Shown: piece after piece, positions 36,926-45,867 of the stretch
Layout: the number at the start of each line of letters is the position of its first letter
Numbering within the stretch: the stretch's first letter is position 1
Source: Streptosporangium becharense
GTDB lineage: Bacteria; Actinomycetota; Actinomycetes; Streptosporangiales; Streptosporangiaceae
Assembly: GCF_014204985.1 (NCBI RefSeq)
Contig: NZ_JACHMP010000001.1
Coordinates: 6,138,001-6,202,000, forward strand
Direction of reading: 5' to 3'
DNA length: 64,000 bases
Made by a program: the position numbers and the translations under genes
Notes under the pieces: model-generated
What the model was told of the DNA's origin: nothing
The model's database searches: none
The model's input: the letters and a program-made list of their open reading frames with translations, nothing else

Positions 36926-37645
36926 ATCGGAAGCGTAGGTGGAAAGTGAACGCATGGGGACCACTGGGGTAGGTGTAAGGGCCATAACGGGAGCCATCGG
37001 GGCGAATCAGGCCGGTGTCGGCGAGGTGTGGGGGACGGATACGGCCTCGCCGGGGGGCGGCGGGAACCCCGGGACCTCCGGGGGCGAGACGTGCCCGCGC
37101 GGAGTGAGGGGCCGGCGCGAGCACCGGGGGCGGTCGCCCGGCCGGGAGCCGCGGGGGCGGGCCGATCGGTGGGGGACCCGGTCGCCGGCACCGGAGGCAC
37201 GGCGCTCACCGCGACGTTCGGGTGAACTCCACATGGCGGGCATCGCACGGGCCTTTCGTCGGGTCGTGGTCCGACGTTGGCACGTCGCGCCGACATTTAC
37301 GCGCAGCGTCCTCGGCGTGTCCCCAAAGTGGTGCCGGAATCGATGCCGCGCGGTGACTTGGCGAAGATTTGGACCAGCCGGGGGCCGGGCCGGATTCGCC
37401 CATGGGAGGAACTGTACCGGCAAACATGATCTGCGGGTGCCGTACGGTGTTAGTCGGTGCGTGTCAACTTCGGATTTGAGCGTACGAAGCACTCAAAACC
37501 GGTAATACGTCATCCTTATCTCCAGTTGACGGTACCTGTGTGTTCTTATGCGTTATCTCATGTAATAACTGGCGATTTCGGGTCGAATGCGCTGGTCGGT
37601 GGCCTTGGTGAGCGGACCGGCCCGGTGGCATGGCACCCTGGGGGG
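36926..37645. other. 720-base intergenic region between DUF3000/rnd and hemE
   Basis: No gene is supported on either strand. The last 220 bases (37430-37645) are much less GC-rich than the rest and probably contain the hemE promoter; TTGACG at 37526-37531 is a possible -35 element. At 37475-37497, TTTGAG and CTCAAA form an inverted repeat around an 11-base spacer that contains CGTACG, a candidate operator. Confidence 0.5.
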
Positions 37646-38683
37646 GTGACTCCCGAGCTTGCCGACTCCCCGTTCCTGCGTGCCTGCCGCGGCCGGCCCG
37701 TCCCCCACACGCCGGTGTGGTTCATGCGCCAGGCGGGCAGGTCGCTGCCCGAGTACCGGGCCGTGCGCGGCGGGGTGCCGATGCTCACCGCGTGCGCCAC
37801 CCCCGACCTGATCGTGGAGATCACGATGCAGCCGGTCCGCCGGTACGGCGTGGACGCGGCCATCTTCTTCAGCGACATCGTGGTCCCGCTCAGGGCGATC
37901 GGCGTCGACCTCGACATCAAGCCCGGCGTGGGCCCGGTGGTGGCCGCGCCGATCAGAGACGTCGCCGGGGTCGGTGCGCTGCGTCCGCTGGAGCCGGACG
38001 ACGTCTCCTACGTCACCGAGGCGGTCCGGGCGCTGACCGGGGAGCTGGGGGCGACCCCCCTGATCGGCTTCGCGGGGGCGCCGTTCACCCTGGCGTCGTA
38101 CCTCATCGAGGGCGGCCCCTCCAAGAACCACGACCACACCAAGGCCATGATGTACGGCGAGCCCGGCCTGTGGCACGCCCTCATGGACCGGCTCACCGAG
38201 ATCACCCTGGGTTTCCTGCGGGTCCAGCTCGCCGCCGGGGCCTCGGCCGTGCAGCTCTTCGACTCCTGGGTGGGCGCCGTCTCGCCCGAGGACTACCGGG
38301 AGTTCGTCCTGCCCTACACCAGCCGGATCTTCGCCGGTCTGGCGGACCTGAACGCCCCGCGCATCCACTTCGGCGTCGGCACCGGCGAACTGCTCGGCCT
38401 GCTCGGCGAGGCGGGCGCCGACGTGGTCGGCGTCGACTGGCGGGTCCCGCTCGACGAGGCGGCCCGCCGGGTCGGCCCCGGCAAGGCGCTGCAGGGCAAC
38501 CTCGACCCGGCGGTGCTGCTCGCACCCTGGGAGGTCGTCGAGCGCCGCGCCGCCGACATCCTCGCCCGCGGCGCGAAGGCCGAGGGGCATGTGTTCAACC
38601 TCGGCCACGGTGTGCTGCCGGCCACCGACCCCGACCAGCTCGCCCGCCTCACCGACTTCGTCCACGAGGCCTCCGCCCGCTGA
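37646..38683 (+). CDS. hemE: Uroporphyrinogen III decarboxylase
   Basis: A 345-residue enzyme that decarboxylates the four acetate side chains of uroporphyrinogen III to give coproporphyrinogen III. The N-terminal [14 protein letters not shown] holds the substrate-contacting Arg, [18 protein letters not shown] follows, and [20 protein letters not shown] marks the middle. The C terminus has [15 protein letters not shown]. The frame is open from 37457, but the GTG at 37646 sits behind a run of G bases that can serve as the ribosome-binding site and lies right before the conserved start. hemY and hemQ lie 1.5 kb downstream on the same strand, interrupted by one divergent gene. Confidence 0.97.
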   Translation: MTPELADSPFLRACRGRPVPHTPVWFMRQAGRSLPEYRAVRGGVPMLTACATPDLIVEITMQPVRRYGVDAAIFFSDIVVPLRAIGVDLDIKPGVGPVVAAPIRDVAGVGALRPLEPDDVSYVTEAVRALTGELGATPLIGFAGAPFTLASYLIEGGPSKNHDHTKAMMYGEPGLWHALMDRLTEITLGFLRVQLAAGASAVQLFDSWVGAVSPEDYREFVLPYTSRIFAGLADLNAPRIHFGVGTGELLGLLGEAGADVVGVDWRVPLDEAARRVGPGKALQGNLDPAVLLAPWEVVERRAADILARGAKAEGHVFNLGHGVLPATDPDQLARLTDFVHEASAR

Positions 38684-38727
38684 CCCGTGCCGTCGCGGGC
38701 CCCGGCCGGGACCCGTGACGGCACGGG
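38684..38727 (+). terminator. Hairpin after hemE
   Basis: CCCGTGCCGTC (38684-38694) starts at the stop codon and pairs perfectly with GACGGCACGGG (38717-38727), with a 22-base loop that can itself pair in part. No T-run follows, as usual for this genome. Confidence 0.7.
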
Positions 38728-38832
38728 CGGGCCACCTCCCGCGACGATCCGGGCAGGTGGCCGTCCGCGATGATCCGGGCGGGCCACCTCCCGCGGCGAC
38801 ATGAGTGGCTTCTGTGACGGCCGGGTGGGCGG

Positions 38833-38862
38833 CCTCCCGTGGGGGCACCCCGCCACGGGAGG
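38833..38862 (-). terminator. Hairpin after the DUF4349 gene
   Basis: CCTCCCGTGG (38833-38842) pairs perfectly with CCACGGGAGG (38853-38862). It lies 12 bases past the stop of the minus-strand DUF4349 gene, which converges on hemE. Confidence 0.6.
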
Positions 38863-38873
38863 TCCCGCCGGGG

Positions 38874-39983
38874 TCAGCCGGTGGAGGACCGCCCTCCGGA
38901 GCGATCCTCCTCCGTGCCCTCCGTGTCCTTCGCGTCCTCCGTGCCTTCTGTGCCCTCCGTGCCCTCTGTGCCCTCCGCGGGACGCCCCGTGACGGGCTCC
39001 ACCCCGGAAGGCTCACGCGGCGGCCCGGCCGGGAGGAAGCCCTCGGAGTGGGCCCGGCGCGCGGCGGCCCTCCTCCTGCGGCGGCGCAGCAGGACGACCA
39101 GCAGCAACCAGGCCGGGACGACCACGATCAGCCACGGCACCAGCAGGCCCGCGACCGTCAGGCCGAAGGCCACCGCGTCGAGGAAACCCTCCCAGCCCGC
39201 GCGCACGCCGGCGAGGAATCCGGGCGGCCCGTCGTCCTCCTTCTCGACCTTGGCCGTTGGGCCCACCAGGTTCAGGGTCAGCGTCGCCATGCTCGTGCGC
39301 GAGGCGAGGCTCTTCTGCCTGGCCTGCAACGACTCCAGCTCGCTCTCGCGGTCGGCGATCTCCCGTTCGACCTTGAGGACCTCGCTGATCGTGCCGGTCC
39401 TCTTCAGCAGTGCCCGTAGCGAGTCCAGCGCGGCCCTGGCGGACTTCAGGCGGCTCTCGACGTCGGCGACCTCCTCGGTGACGTCCTCGGTGTTCTGCCG
39501 CAGCGACTCGCGCGTGCCGAGATCCCTGCCCAGGCGGTCCAGCACGCCGGGGTAGTCACCGGGAGGGATCTTGAAGACCAGCGTCGCGTACCCCTCGCCG
39601 TCGGAGGACGCGTCCGAGTTCTCCGAGGCCAGGTGGCCGCCCGCGGCGGTGACGAGCTGCCGGGCCCGGGCCGCCGCCGCGTCGACGTCCCGGGCCCGGA
39701 CCGTCATCTCCGCGGTGTAGATGATCGAGCGGTCCTGCGGGACCACCTTCACCTGCCCGGCGCCGCCCGAACCGGCCTCGGGGACGCCGTCCGACCCGGG
39801 CGCCGTGACAGGCGCCGCGGAGGGCTCCGCCAGCCGCGGCGCCTGCCTGTCGGCGGCGGGCGCCGGGGCTCCGCCCGAGTACGAGGCGGACTCGCCGCTG
39901 CTCCCGCCCCCGCACGCGGACACCGCCAGCGTCAGGCCCACCAGGGTGGCCGCGAGGCGCGGACCGTACCGGAATCTGCTCAT
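38874..39983 (-). CDS. DUF4349 membrane lipoprotein
   Basis: A 369-residue lipoprotein with a signal peptide ending in LAVSAC (lipid Cys24), a Ser/Pro/Ala-rich linker, and a DUF4349 domain (about residues 85-280). Inside it lie VRARDVDAAAARARQLVTAAGG, and EVADVESRLKSARAALDSLR plus EVLKVEREIADRESELESLQ, which form a long coiled coil. A C-terminal transmembrane helix (LLVPWLIVVVPAWLLLVVLL) and an Arg-rich anchor follow, then an EGTEGTEGTEGTED tail. The tail is encoded by a 9-base tandem repeat and has probably expanded by slippage. The function of DUF4349 proteins is unknown. Confidence 0.87.
   Translation of the reverse strand: MSRFRYGPRLAATLVGLTLAVSACGGGSSGESASYSGGAPAPAADRQAPRLAEPSAAPVTAPGSDGVPEAGSGGAGQVKVVPQDRSIIYTAEMTVRARDVDAAAARARQLVTAAGGHLASENSDASSDGEGYATLVFKIPPGDYPGVLDRLGRDLGTRESLRQNTEDVTEEVADVESRLKSARAALDSLRALLKRTGTISEVLKVEREIADRESELESLQARQKSLASRTSMATLTLNLVGPTAKVEKEDDGPPGFLAGVRAGWEGFLDAVAFGLTVAGLLVPWLIVVVPAWLLLVVLLRRRRRRAAARRAHSEGFLPAGPPREPSGVEPVTGRPAEGTEGTEGTEGTEDAKDTEGTEEDRSGGRSSTG
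38905..38985. repeat. 9-base tandem repeat in the DUF4349 tail
   Basis: About eight imperfect copies of the nine-base unit TGCCCTCCG encode the Glu-Gly-Thr rich tail on the minus strand. Substitutions within copies make EGT, EDA and KDT variants. Confidence 0.75.
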
Positions 39984-40146
39984 GCATCTGAAGACGGAGC
40001 CCGCCTCGGCACGGTTTGCCGCGGGCGGTCACGATCGAATCACGGGGGCCGGGGCGGGTGGCCGGGGCACCGGGAGGCACGGGATCACGGGAGTCCCGGG
40101 GGTGGGGTCGCCGGACCGGGCCGGGAGGGCGGTACGGTCAGGAGTC

Positions 40147-41589
40147 ATGGAAGGAAAACGATCACATGTGGTGGTCGTCGGGGGAGGCATCGCCGGACTG
40201 GCGGCCGCGTGGTATCTGCGGCAGGGCGGCGAGCGCGTCCGGGTGACCGTTCTCGACGGCGCCCCCCGGATCGGCGGCAAGCTCCACGCCACCGAGGTGG
40301 CGGGCGTCCCGGTCGACGCGGGGGCCGAGGCGATGCTCGCCCGGCGCCCCGAGGGCAGGGAACTGGCCCGGATGGCGGGTCTCGGCGACGATCTGCGCGA
40401 CCCCGGCACCACCCGGGCGGCCATCCTGTCCAGAGGCGCGCTGCGGCCCCTGCCGCAGGGGCAGGTGATGGGCGTGCCGTCCGATCTCGCCGCGCTGGCC
40501 AGGTCGGGCATCCTCAGTCCGGGCGGCCTGGCCCGCGTGCCGCTCGACCAGATCCTGCCGGCCACCCTCATCAGGGGTGACGTCTCGGTGGCCGCGTACA
40601 TCCGCGCGAGGATGGGCGGCGAGGTGGTCGACCGCCTCGTCGAGCCGCTGCTCGGCGGCGTCTACGCGGGCGTGGTGGAGCGGCTCTCGCTGGACGCGAC
40701 CATGCCGAGGATCGCCATCGCGGCCAGGTCGGAGCGGTCGCTGCTCGGCGCGGCCCGGCGGATGGCGGCCGAGGCGCCCAAGGACGCCGGACCCGTCTTC
40801 GCCACGCTCCGGCGCGGCATGGGCAGCCTGCCCGAGGCGGTGGCCGCCGCCTCCGGCGCGGAGATCAGAACCGGGGTCACGGTCAGGGAACTGCACCGGA
40901 CCGAGGGCGGCTGGCGGCTGGTGACCGGGCCGGTGCCCGCGCCGGAGGTCGTCGAGGCCGACGCGGTCGTCGTCGCCGTTCCCGCGCCCGCGGCCGGCCG
41001 CCTGCTCGCCGGCGAGGTGCCCCAGGCCGCCGCCGAGCTGGCCCGGATCGAGTACGCGAGCATGGCCGTCGTCACCCTCGCCTACCCCCGTGAGGCGTTC
41101 CCCCGCCCGCCGGACGGCAGCGGTTACCTGGTCCCCGCCGTAGACGGACGACCGATCAAGGCCGTCACGTTCAGCTCGGTCAAGTGGCCGCACCTGGCCG
41201 AGGCCGGCCCGGAACTGGTCGTGCTGCGCTGCTCGATCGGCCGCCTCGGTGAGGAGGCCGTGCTCCAGCGCGACGACGCCGAGCTGGTCGCCCTGGCGAT
41301 GGCCGAGATGGTCGAGGTCATGGGCGTGCGCGGGCTGCCCCGGGACTCCCGGGTGACCCGCTGGGGCGGCTCCCTGCCGCAGTACGAGGTGGGCCACCTC
41401 AACCGGGTCGCCCGCATCCGCGCGGCGATCGCCTCCCAGCCCAGCCTGGCGCTGTGCGGAGCCGCCTACGACGGGGTCGGCATTCCCGCCTGCATCTCCA
41501 CCGCCCGCACCGCGGCGACCCGGATCCTGGACCACCTGGACCCCGATGGAGAATGGCAGAGTAAAGCCGACTCGCTGACAAAGGGGTGA
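40147..41589 (+). CDS. hemY: Coproporphyrinogen III oxidase, HemY/CgoX type (FAD-dependent)
   Basis: A 480-residue flavoenzyme of the HemY family. In actinobacteria and firmicutes these oxidise coproporphyrinogen III to coproporphyrin III rather than acting on protoporphyrinogen, and they work together with HemQ. The N-terminal FAD motif [20 protein letters not shown] is clear, followed by [18 protein letters not shown]; the C-terminal FAD-binding segment is [20 protein letters not shown]. The GTG/ATG of hemQ begins at the stop (GTGA in 41586-41589), consistent with one operon. Function as CgoX is inferred from HemQ coupling and phylogenetic knowledge. Confidence 0.93.
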   Translation: MEGKRSHVVVVGGGIAGLAAAWYLRQGGERVRVTVLDGAPRIGGKLHATEVAGVPVDAGAEAMLARRPEGRELARMAGLGDDLRDPGTTRAAILSRGALRPLPQGQVMGVPSDLAALARSGILSPGGLARVPLDQILPATLIRGDVSVAAYIRARMGGEVVDRLVEPLLGGVYAGVVERLSLDATMPRIAIAARSERSLLGAARRMAAEAPKDAGPVFATLRRGMGSLPEAVAAASGAEIRTGVTVRELHRTEGGWRLVTGPVPAPEVVEADAVVVAVPAPAAGRLLAGEVPQAAAELARIEYASMAVVTLAYPREAFPRPPDGSGYLVPAVDGRPIKAVTFSSVKWPHLAEAGPELVVLRCSIGRLGEEAVLQRDDAELVALAMAEMVEVMGVRGLPRDSRVTRWGGSLPQYEVGHLNRVARIRAAIASQPSLALCGAAYDGVGIPACISTARTAATRILDHLDPDGEWQSKADSLTKG

Positions 41590-41591
41590 GC

Positions 41592-42293
41592 ATGACGGAC
41601 GGCACGTCACGGCCCAAGGCACGTGATCTGAACCAGGTGATCCGCTACACGATGTGGTCGGTCTTCAAGGTGAGCGAGCGCTCGCCCGGGCACCGCGAGG
41701 GCATCGCCGACGAGGTCGAGGATCTTCTGGCGCAGATGGCCGAGAAGGACGTGGTCACCCGTGGCGTGTACGACGTGGCCGGGTTCCGGGCCGACGCCGA
41801 CTTCATGTTCTGGTGGCACGCGCCGACGGCCGAGGACCTGCAGGAGACCTACTCGCGCTTCCGCCGCACGGGTCTGGGCCGGCTGACGGAGCCGGTGTGG
41901 TCGGTGATGGCGCTGCACCGCCCGGCGGAGTTCAACAAGTCGCACATCCCGGCCTTCCTGGCCGAGGAGGAGCCGCGCCGGTACGTGAGCGTCTACCCGT
42001 TCGTGCGCTCCCTGGAGTGGTACCTGCTGGACGACGCCGACCGCCGCCGCATGCTCGCCGAGCACGGCATGATGGCCCGAGACTACCCCGACGTGCGTGC
42101 CAACACGGTCGCCTGCTTCGCGTTGAACGACTACGAGTGGATGCTGGCGTTCGAGGCCGACGAGCTGCACCGCATCGTCGACCTGATGCGGACCCTGCGT
42201 GGCGCCGAGGCCCGGCGGCACACCCGTGAGGAGATCCCCTTCTACACGGGGGTCCGCAAGCCGCTCGGCGAGCTGGTCACCGAGCTGCCCTGA
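41592..42293 (+). CDS. hemQ: Coproheme decarboxylase HemQ (ChdC)
   Basis: A 233-residue member of the chlorite-dismutase family without dismutase activity, which decarboxylates coproheme III to heme b, the last step of the Gram-positive haem pathway. The conserved stretch [18 protein letters not shown] contains the catalytic Tyr region. Later [19 protein letters not shown] and the C-terminal [17 protein letters not shown] match the family, and the length fits. A GTG overlaps the hemY stop, but the ATG at 41592 has AAGGGG at the right distance. The metal-insertion enzyme (ferrochelatase, CpfC) is not in the window. Confidence 0.94.
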   Translation: MTDGTSRPKARDLNQVIRYTMWSVFKVSERSPGHREGIADEVEDLLAQMAEKDVVTRGVYDVAGFRADADFMFWWHAPTAEDLQETYSRFRRTGLGRLTEPVWSVMALHRPAEFNKSHIPAFLAEEEPRRYVSVYPFVRSLEWYLLDDADRRRMLAEHGMMARDYPDVRANTVACFALNDYEWMLAFEADELHRIVDLMRTLRGAEARRHTREEIPFYTGVRKPLGELVTELP

Positions 42294-42300
42294 CGCCCTC

Positions 42301-42326
42301 GCCGTCGCGGACCGTTCCGCGGCGGC
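42301..42326 (+). terminator. Hairpin after hemQ
   Basis: GCCGTCGCGGA (42301-42311) pairs with TCCGCGGCGGC (42316-42326) at ten of eleven positions around a four-base loop, seven bases after the hemQ stop. It separates the haem pair from the next gene. Confidence 0.65.
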
Positions 42327-42468
42327 GGACCCGGCGCCCCGGGGCGTACGCGGACACACGGACACACGGGCCGGGGCTGCGGGTCCGCAACAATCCGGCG
42401 AAGGTTCTTTACCGGCTCTTTGGTTTTGCCATACTCAGGGAAAATCACCTGTCTATGTGAGGCCGAGG

Positions 42469-43218
42469 GTGAAAACGGGCGAAGGTCTGGCACGGTCCGG
42501 GCGGCGGACGCGGGGGCGCCGGAGGAAGAAGTCCCGTTTCCGGGCTCTCGACGTCTCGATAGGCGCCGCCGCGCTGGTGGCCGGGGTGCTGGGCGGTGCC
42601 ATGTGGCTGCCGGGCGACGACCGGCCCGCGGGTGCGCCGGTCCGGGCGGCGGTCTCCGAGGCCCCCGCACTCGCGGCGCCGCCGCAGCCGGCCGCCGGTG
42701 ACGGGTCCGTGGTGGCCGCCGACCTGGACAAGAGGGCCGGCACTCCGGAAGCGGGAACGGCCGCTCCCGGGGGAGCCGGGGCGACCGGTTCGGGCACGCC
42801 GTCGGGGAACGGGTCCGGGGGCGAGGAGAAGGACGGCGAGAAGAGCAAGAAGAAGAACAAAAAGAAGAAGAGCAAGAAGGACAGGGAGGCCGAGGCGTCC
42901 GGAAGGTCCCGGCACACCGAGGAGGGGGCGATCGCCTTCTTCGAGGACCGCAAGGCGATGAAGCGGGTCAAGGACATCCGCCTGGTCGGCGGCTACCTCC
43001 GCATATACACGGACCTGCCGGAGTCGGCGGACAACTCCAAACAGGCCATCAAGCTGTGCGAGGCGGGCCTCGACTACCTCGTCGACGAGTTGGGTGCGCC
43101 AAGCCCGGTGGTGTTCGTCCAGGGTGAGTTCGGCGAGAACGGCAACCCGGTCCTGGCCAACGTCCTCGGCCCGGACGACTCCGACTGCAGGGTCACGCAT
43201 CCCGCCCCCGGAGGCTGA
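42469..43218 (+). CDS. Unrecognised secreted or membrane-anchored protein with a poly-lysine region
   Basis: A 249-residue protein I do not recognise. The first 25 residues are strongly basic (RSGRRTRGRRRKKSRFRA), then one hydrophobic helix (SIGAAALVAGVLGGAMWL) suggests a single-pass membrane anchor with an outside C terminus. A low-complexity Ala/Pro/Gly linker follows, then a Lys-rich run (GEKSKKKNKKKKSKKDREA), and a compact, predicted-folded C-terminal part of about 90 residues (DIRLVGGYLRIYTDLP, IKLCEAGLDYLV and VFVQGEFGENGNPVLANVLG). Starts at 42457 and 42469 are both possible; 42469 has a GAGG site six bases upstream. The A-rich coding of the Lys run stands out in a GC-rich genome. Confidence 0.75.
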   Translation: MKTGEGLARSGRRTRGRRRKKSRFRALDVSIGAAALVAGVLGGAMWLPGDDRPAGAPVRAAVSEAPALAAPPQPAAGDGSVVAADLDKRAGTPEAGTAAPGGAGATGSGTPSGNGSGGEEKDGEKSKKKNKKKKSKKDREAEASGRSRHTEEGAIAFFEDRKAMKRVKDIRLVGGYLRIYTDLPESADNSKQAIKLCEAGLDYLVDELGAPSPVVFVQGEFGENGNPVLANVLGPDDSDCRVTHPAPGG

Positions 43219-43334
43219 CGCCCCCCGGGGGCCGCCGGGGCGACCCGGACCCTGGTCTTGCCGCAGACCACGCAGCGCTGGGTGACCACTCGGCCGATGG
43301 TCTCGACGATCTCCCACCTGTGACGGAGATGCAC
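43074..43334 (-). CDS. Small CxxC protein (putative)
   Basis: An 86-residue frame, MHLRHRWEIVETIGRVV then RCVVCGKTRVR, of the kind of small actinobacterial protein with one CxxC knuckle found beside unrelated genes. The first 35 residues look genuine, but the last 45 run antisense over the end of the neighbouring plus-strand gene and are Pro/Ser-rich, so the true C terminus may be shorter or the gene may be decayed. Convergent overlap of about 145 bases. Confidence 0.4.
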   Translation of the reverse strand: MHLRHRWEIVETIGRVVTQRCVVCGKTRVRVAPAAPGGRQPPGAGCVTLQSESSGPRTLARTGLPFSPNSPWTNTTGLGAPNSSTR

Positions 43335-43484
43335 GGGGGCTCCTTGGTGGCTACGCTGCGAATTCTCTTGCGCGCAGTGTGTGATGTCGCTCTGCCCCCT
43401 CCGGGCACCCGTTAACCCCGGGACGGCCTGTCAGGGGTCCGCCGGTTCCCGCGCGGCACGGCCGGGCACGGACCCGGCCCGGCG

Positions 43485-43530
43485 CGGCGAGGCCCCGCGG
43501 ACCGGACGCTCCGGATGCGGGGCCTCGCCG
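43485..43530 (-). terminator. 14-bp perfect hairpin after msrB
   Basis: CGGCGAGGCCCCGC (43485-43498) pairs perfectly with GCGGGGCCTCGCCG (43517-43530). The 18-base loop contains a second small stem, CCGGA/TCCGG. It lies 13 bases past the stop of msrB. Confidence 0.8.
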
Positions 43531-43543
43531 GGCGGCCCGACGG

Positions 43544-43945
43544 CTAGCGGGTGGGCTCCAGCCTCAGCGAGACGGAGTTGATGCAGTAGCGGTCGTCGGT
43601 GGGCGTGCCGTACCCCTCGCCGTGGAACACGTGGCCGAGGTGCGAGTCGCAGGTCGCGCAGCGGACCTCGGTGCGGACCATGCCCAGCGAGCGGTCCTCG
43701 ATGAGGGTCACCGCCTCCGACTTGGACGGTTCGTAGAAGCTCGGCCAGCCGCAGTGGCTGTCGAACTTGGTGTCGGATCGGAACAGTTCCGCGCCGCAGG
43801 CGCGGCAGCTGTAGACACCCTCGGTCTTGGTGTCGACGTACTCCCCGGTGAAGGGCCGCTCGGTCCCGGCCTGCCGGAGCACGTGAAACTCCTCGGGAGA
43901 GAGCTGGACGCGCCATTCGGCGTCGCTCTTTACCACCTTGTCCAT
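43544..43945 (-). CDS. msrB: Peptide-methionine (R)-S-oxide reductase
   Basis: A 133-residue repair enzyme that reduces R-methionine sulfoxide in proteins. The structural zinc site is formed by two CxxC pairs, Cys47 and Cys50 (CRACGAELF) and Cys96 and Cys99 ([12 protein letters not shown]). The catalytic Cys is Cys121 in [21 protein letters not shown] carries an additional Cys at 65. The protein is full length, with an ATG start at 43945. It stands alone with a strong terminator. Confidence 0.97.
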   Translation of the reverse strand: MDKVVKSDAEWRVQLSPEEFHVLRQAGTERPFTGEYVDTKTEGVYSCRACGAELFRSDTKFDSHCGWPSFYEPSKSEAVTLIEDRSLGMVRTEVRCATCDSHLGHVFHGEGYGTPTDDRYCINSVSLRLEPTR

Positions 43946-44347
43946 GTCCCTCAGCCTATGCGGTCGCGTGGCGGCCGGGAGAAGCCCGCCCGCATCTGGA
44001 AAATCTTGGCGGGGAAGCAGCCTTCGGCGGTGGTTTCCGCGTCTTCAAGAGTGGGGAGGATTTTTCGCCTCCTCGTGAGGGATGGGGGCATCCGTCCGGC
44101 CGTCTCGCGCTCTGCGGACCGGCCGCCGCCCCACCGTCCGGGCGACGCGCCAGCGCTGGAACCGGTGGGCGGGACGGGTGACCACGTGGTCCGTCCCGTC
44201 GAGTGCCCGGTCCCGCCGCCGTGGCGGCTCCGGGACGGACCCATCCCGTCGATCCCGCCGTGGCGGTTCCGGTACGGGCCCATCCCTTCGATCGTGCCGT
44301 GGCGGTTCCGGTACGGGCCCGCCGGCCCGGTCCCTGCCCGCCGGAGG
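43946..44347. other. 402-base intergenic region with a 39-base tandem repeat
   Basis: There is no gene here; the msrB promoter should be within the first 120 bases. The right half contains a tandem repeat with unit 39 (44221-44321), ending just before the stop of the aldehyde dehydrogenase gene at 44348. Confidence 0.6.
44221..44321. repeat. 39-base tandem repeat at the 3' end of the aldehyde dehydrogenase gene
   Basis: Three copies begin GTGGCGGCTCCGGGACGG (44221), GTGGCGGTTCCGGTACGG (44260) and GTGGCGGTTCCGGTACGG (44299). Copies 1 and 2 are full length and differ at several positions; copy 3 is cut short after about 23 bases. The spacing is exactly 39 bases both times. Confidence 0.85.
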
Positions 44348-45787
44348 TCAGGTCTGGATGATCGCGGCCTTCTCCCGGGTGTACTCCAGCACCGCGTCGT
44401 GACCGTAGCCGGAGTCCTTGACCCCGCCGAACGGCAGCCCGGGGGGCATCTGCCGGAAGGTGTTGACCCAGACGGTGCCGGTCCGCAGTGCGCCGACGAA
44501 CCGGTGGGCACGGGCCAGGTCGCGGGTCCACACCCCCGCGGCGAGCCCGTAGGGGGAGTCGTTGGCGATGGCCAGGGCCTCGTCGTCGGTGTCGAAGGGG
44601 ATGGCCACGGCGACCGGGCCGAAGATCTCCTCCTGGCAGACGCGCAGCCCGTTGTCGGAGGTGGCGTAGAGGGTGGGCTCCACCCAGTAGCCGCCGGGCA
44701 GGGACGGGACCACGTCGGCGCCCGTCCGGGCGCCGAACAGCAGCTCGGCCCCCTCCTTGCCGGCGATCTCCAGATAGGAGACGACCCGCTCGTACTGCGC
44801 CGCCGAGACGATCGGGCCCATCGTGGTCTCCAGGTCGAGCGGGTCGGCCGGACGCACCTGCGCGGCGATCCCGGTGATCCGCTCGATCATCTCGTCCCAG
44901 ACCGGCCGGTGGATGAGGATGCGCGACCCGGCCACGCAGACCTGCCCGGCGTTGCCGGTGTAGACCGAGTCGACCGTCACCCCTCGGGCCGCGGCGTCCA
45001 GGTCGGCGTCGGAGAACACGATGTTCGGCGACTTGCCGCCGAGTTCGAACGTCAGCGGTTTGAGGTGGTCGGCCGAGGCCCGGGTGATCGCCTGCCCGGT
45101 CCGGGTGGAGCCGGTCAAGCTGATCTTGTCGACCCCGCGGTGCCGGACCAGCGGGTCGCCGACCTCCTCGCCGAGCCCGCTGACGATGTTGAGCACGCCG
45201 GGCGGCAGCACGTCGGCCAGGAGTTCGCCGAGCCGCAGCACCGAGGCGCACGCCTGCTCGGCGGGCTTGACGATCACCGTGTTCCCCGCCGCCAGCGCGT
45301 ACGCCGCCTTGGCGGAGAAGGTGGAGACGGGGGAGTTCCACGGGATGACGCACAGCGCGACGCCGTAGGGCTCGCGCCGGGTCAGGCCCAGGCTGGTCGG
45401 GCCGAGGATCACGGTCTCGCCCTTGACCGCGTCGAGTGCCTGTCCGGCGGCGATCTGCCACAGGTGGGTCATCCCGGGCAGGTCCCGGTGCAGGGTGTCG
45501 CGCAGGATGCGCCCGTTGTCGCGGGTCTCGATCCTGGCCAGTTCCTCGGTGTGCCCGGCGAAGACCTCGGCGACCGCGCGCAGGAAGCGCGCCCGGCCGA
45601 GCGCGGGCAGGGCCGACCAGGCGGGGAACGCCTCACGCGCCGCCGTGACGGCGGCCTCGGCGTCGGCCCTCCCGCTCGCCGGCACGCGGGCCCAGACCTC
45701 GCCGGTGGCCGGGTTGACCGAGTCCAGCGTGCGGCCGTCGGCCGCAGCCGTCAGCCGGCCGCCGATCAGGTTGCGGTACTCGTCCAC
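44348..45787 (-). CDS. NAD(P)-dependent aldehyde dehydrogenase
   Basis: A 479-residue aldehyde dehydrogenase. Visible are the catalytic Cys in GNAGQVCVAGSRILIHR (near residue 283), the general base Glu in TFELGGKSPNIVFSDADL, the substrate region PWNSPVSTFSAKAAYALA, the cofactor loop DKISLTGSTRTGQ and the C-terminal PFGGVKDSGYGHD motif. The sequence is closest to the betaine/aminoaldehyde/phenylacetaldehyde type ALDH clade by eye; the true substrate is open. The frame starts at an ATG (45787), and a perfect TetR-like palindrome lies about 40 bases upstream. The product may be induced by a compound whose regulator is elsewhere. Confidence 0.95.
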   Translation of the reverse strand: MDEYRNLIGGRLTAAADGRTLDSVNPATGEVWARVPASGRADAEAAVTAAREAFPAWSALPALGRARFLRAVAEVFAGHTEELARIETRDNGRILRDTLHRDLPGMTHLWQIAAGQALDAVKGETVILGPTSLGLTRREPYGVALCVIPWNSPVSTFSAKAAYALAAGNTVIVKPAEQACASVLRLGELLADVLPPGVLNIVSGLGEEVGDPLVRHRGVDKISLTGSTRTGQAITRASADHLKPLTFELGGKSPNIVFSDADLDAAARGVTVDSVYTGNAGQVCVAGSRILIHRPVWDEMIERITGIAAQVRPADPLDLETTMGPIVSAAQYERVVSYLEIAGKEGAELLFGARTGADVVPSLPGGYWVEPTLYATSDNGLRVCQEEIFGPVAVAIPFDTDDEALAIANDSPYGLAAGVWTRDLARAHRFVGALRTGTVWVNTFRQMPPGLPFGGVKDSGYGHDAVLEYTREKAAIIQT

Positions 45788-45824
45788 TCGCCACTCCCAC
45801 GGTCGGCCGCACCGATATCTTCAC

Positions 45825-45838
45825 CAAGCGTACGCTTG
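45825..45838. promoter_or_regulatory. Perfect palindrome upstream of the aldehyde dehydrogenase gene
   Basis: CAAGCGTACGCTTG is a perfect 14-base palindrome between the small membrane gene and the aldehyde dehydrogenase start, 37-50 bases upstream of the latter. Such AAGC-N-GCTT palindromes are typical TetR-family operators. No TetR gene is near. Confidence 0.65.
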
Positions 45839-45867
45839 CTTGATGTGGGAGTGGAAGTGCGGGCCGC

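Noticed and set aside
36939-37505. A 188-residue plus-strand frame in the gap before hemE
   Set aside because: Low-complexity Gly/Arg text with no domain; it has no ribosome-binding site, and the region is better explained as a promoter.
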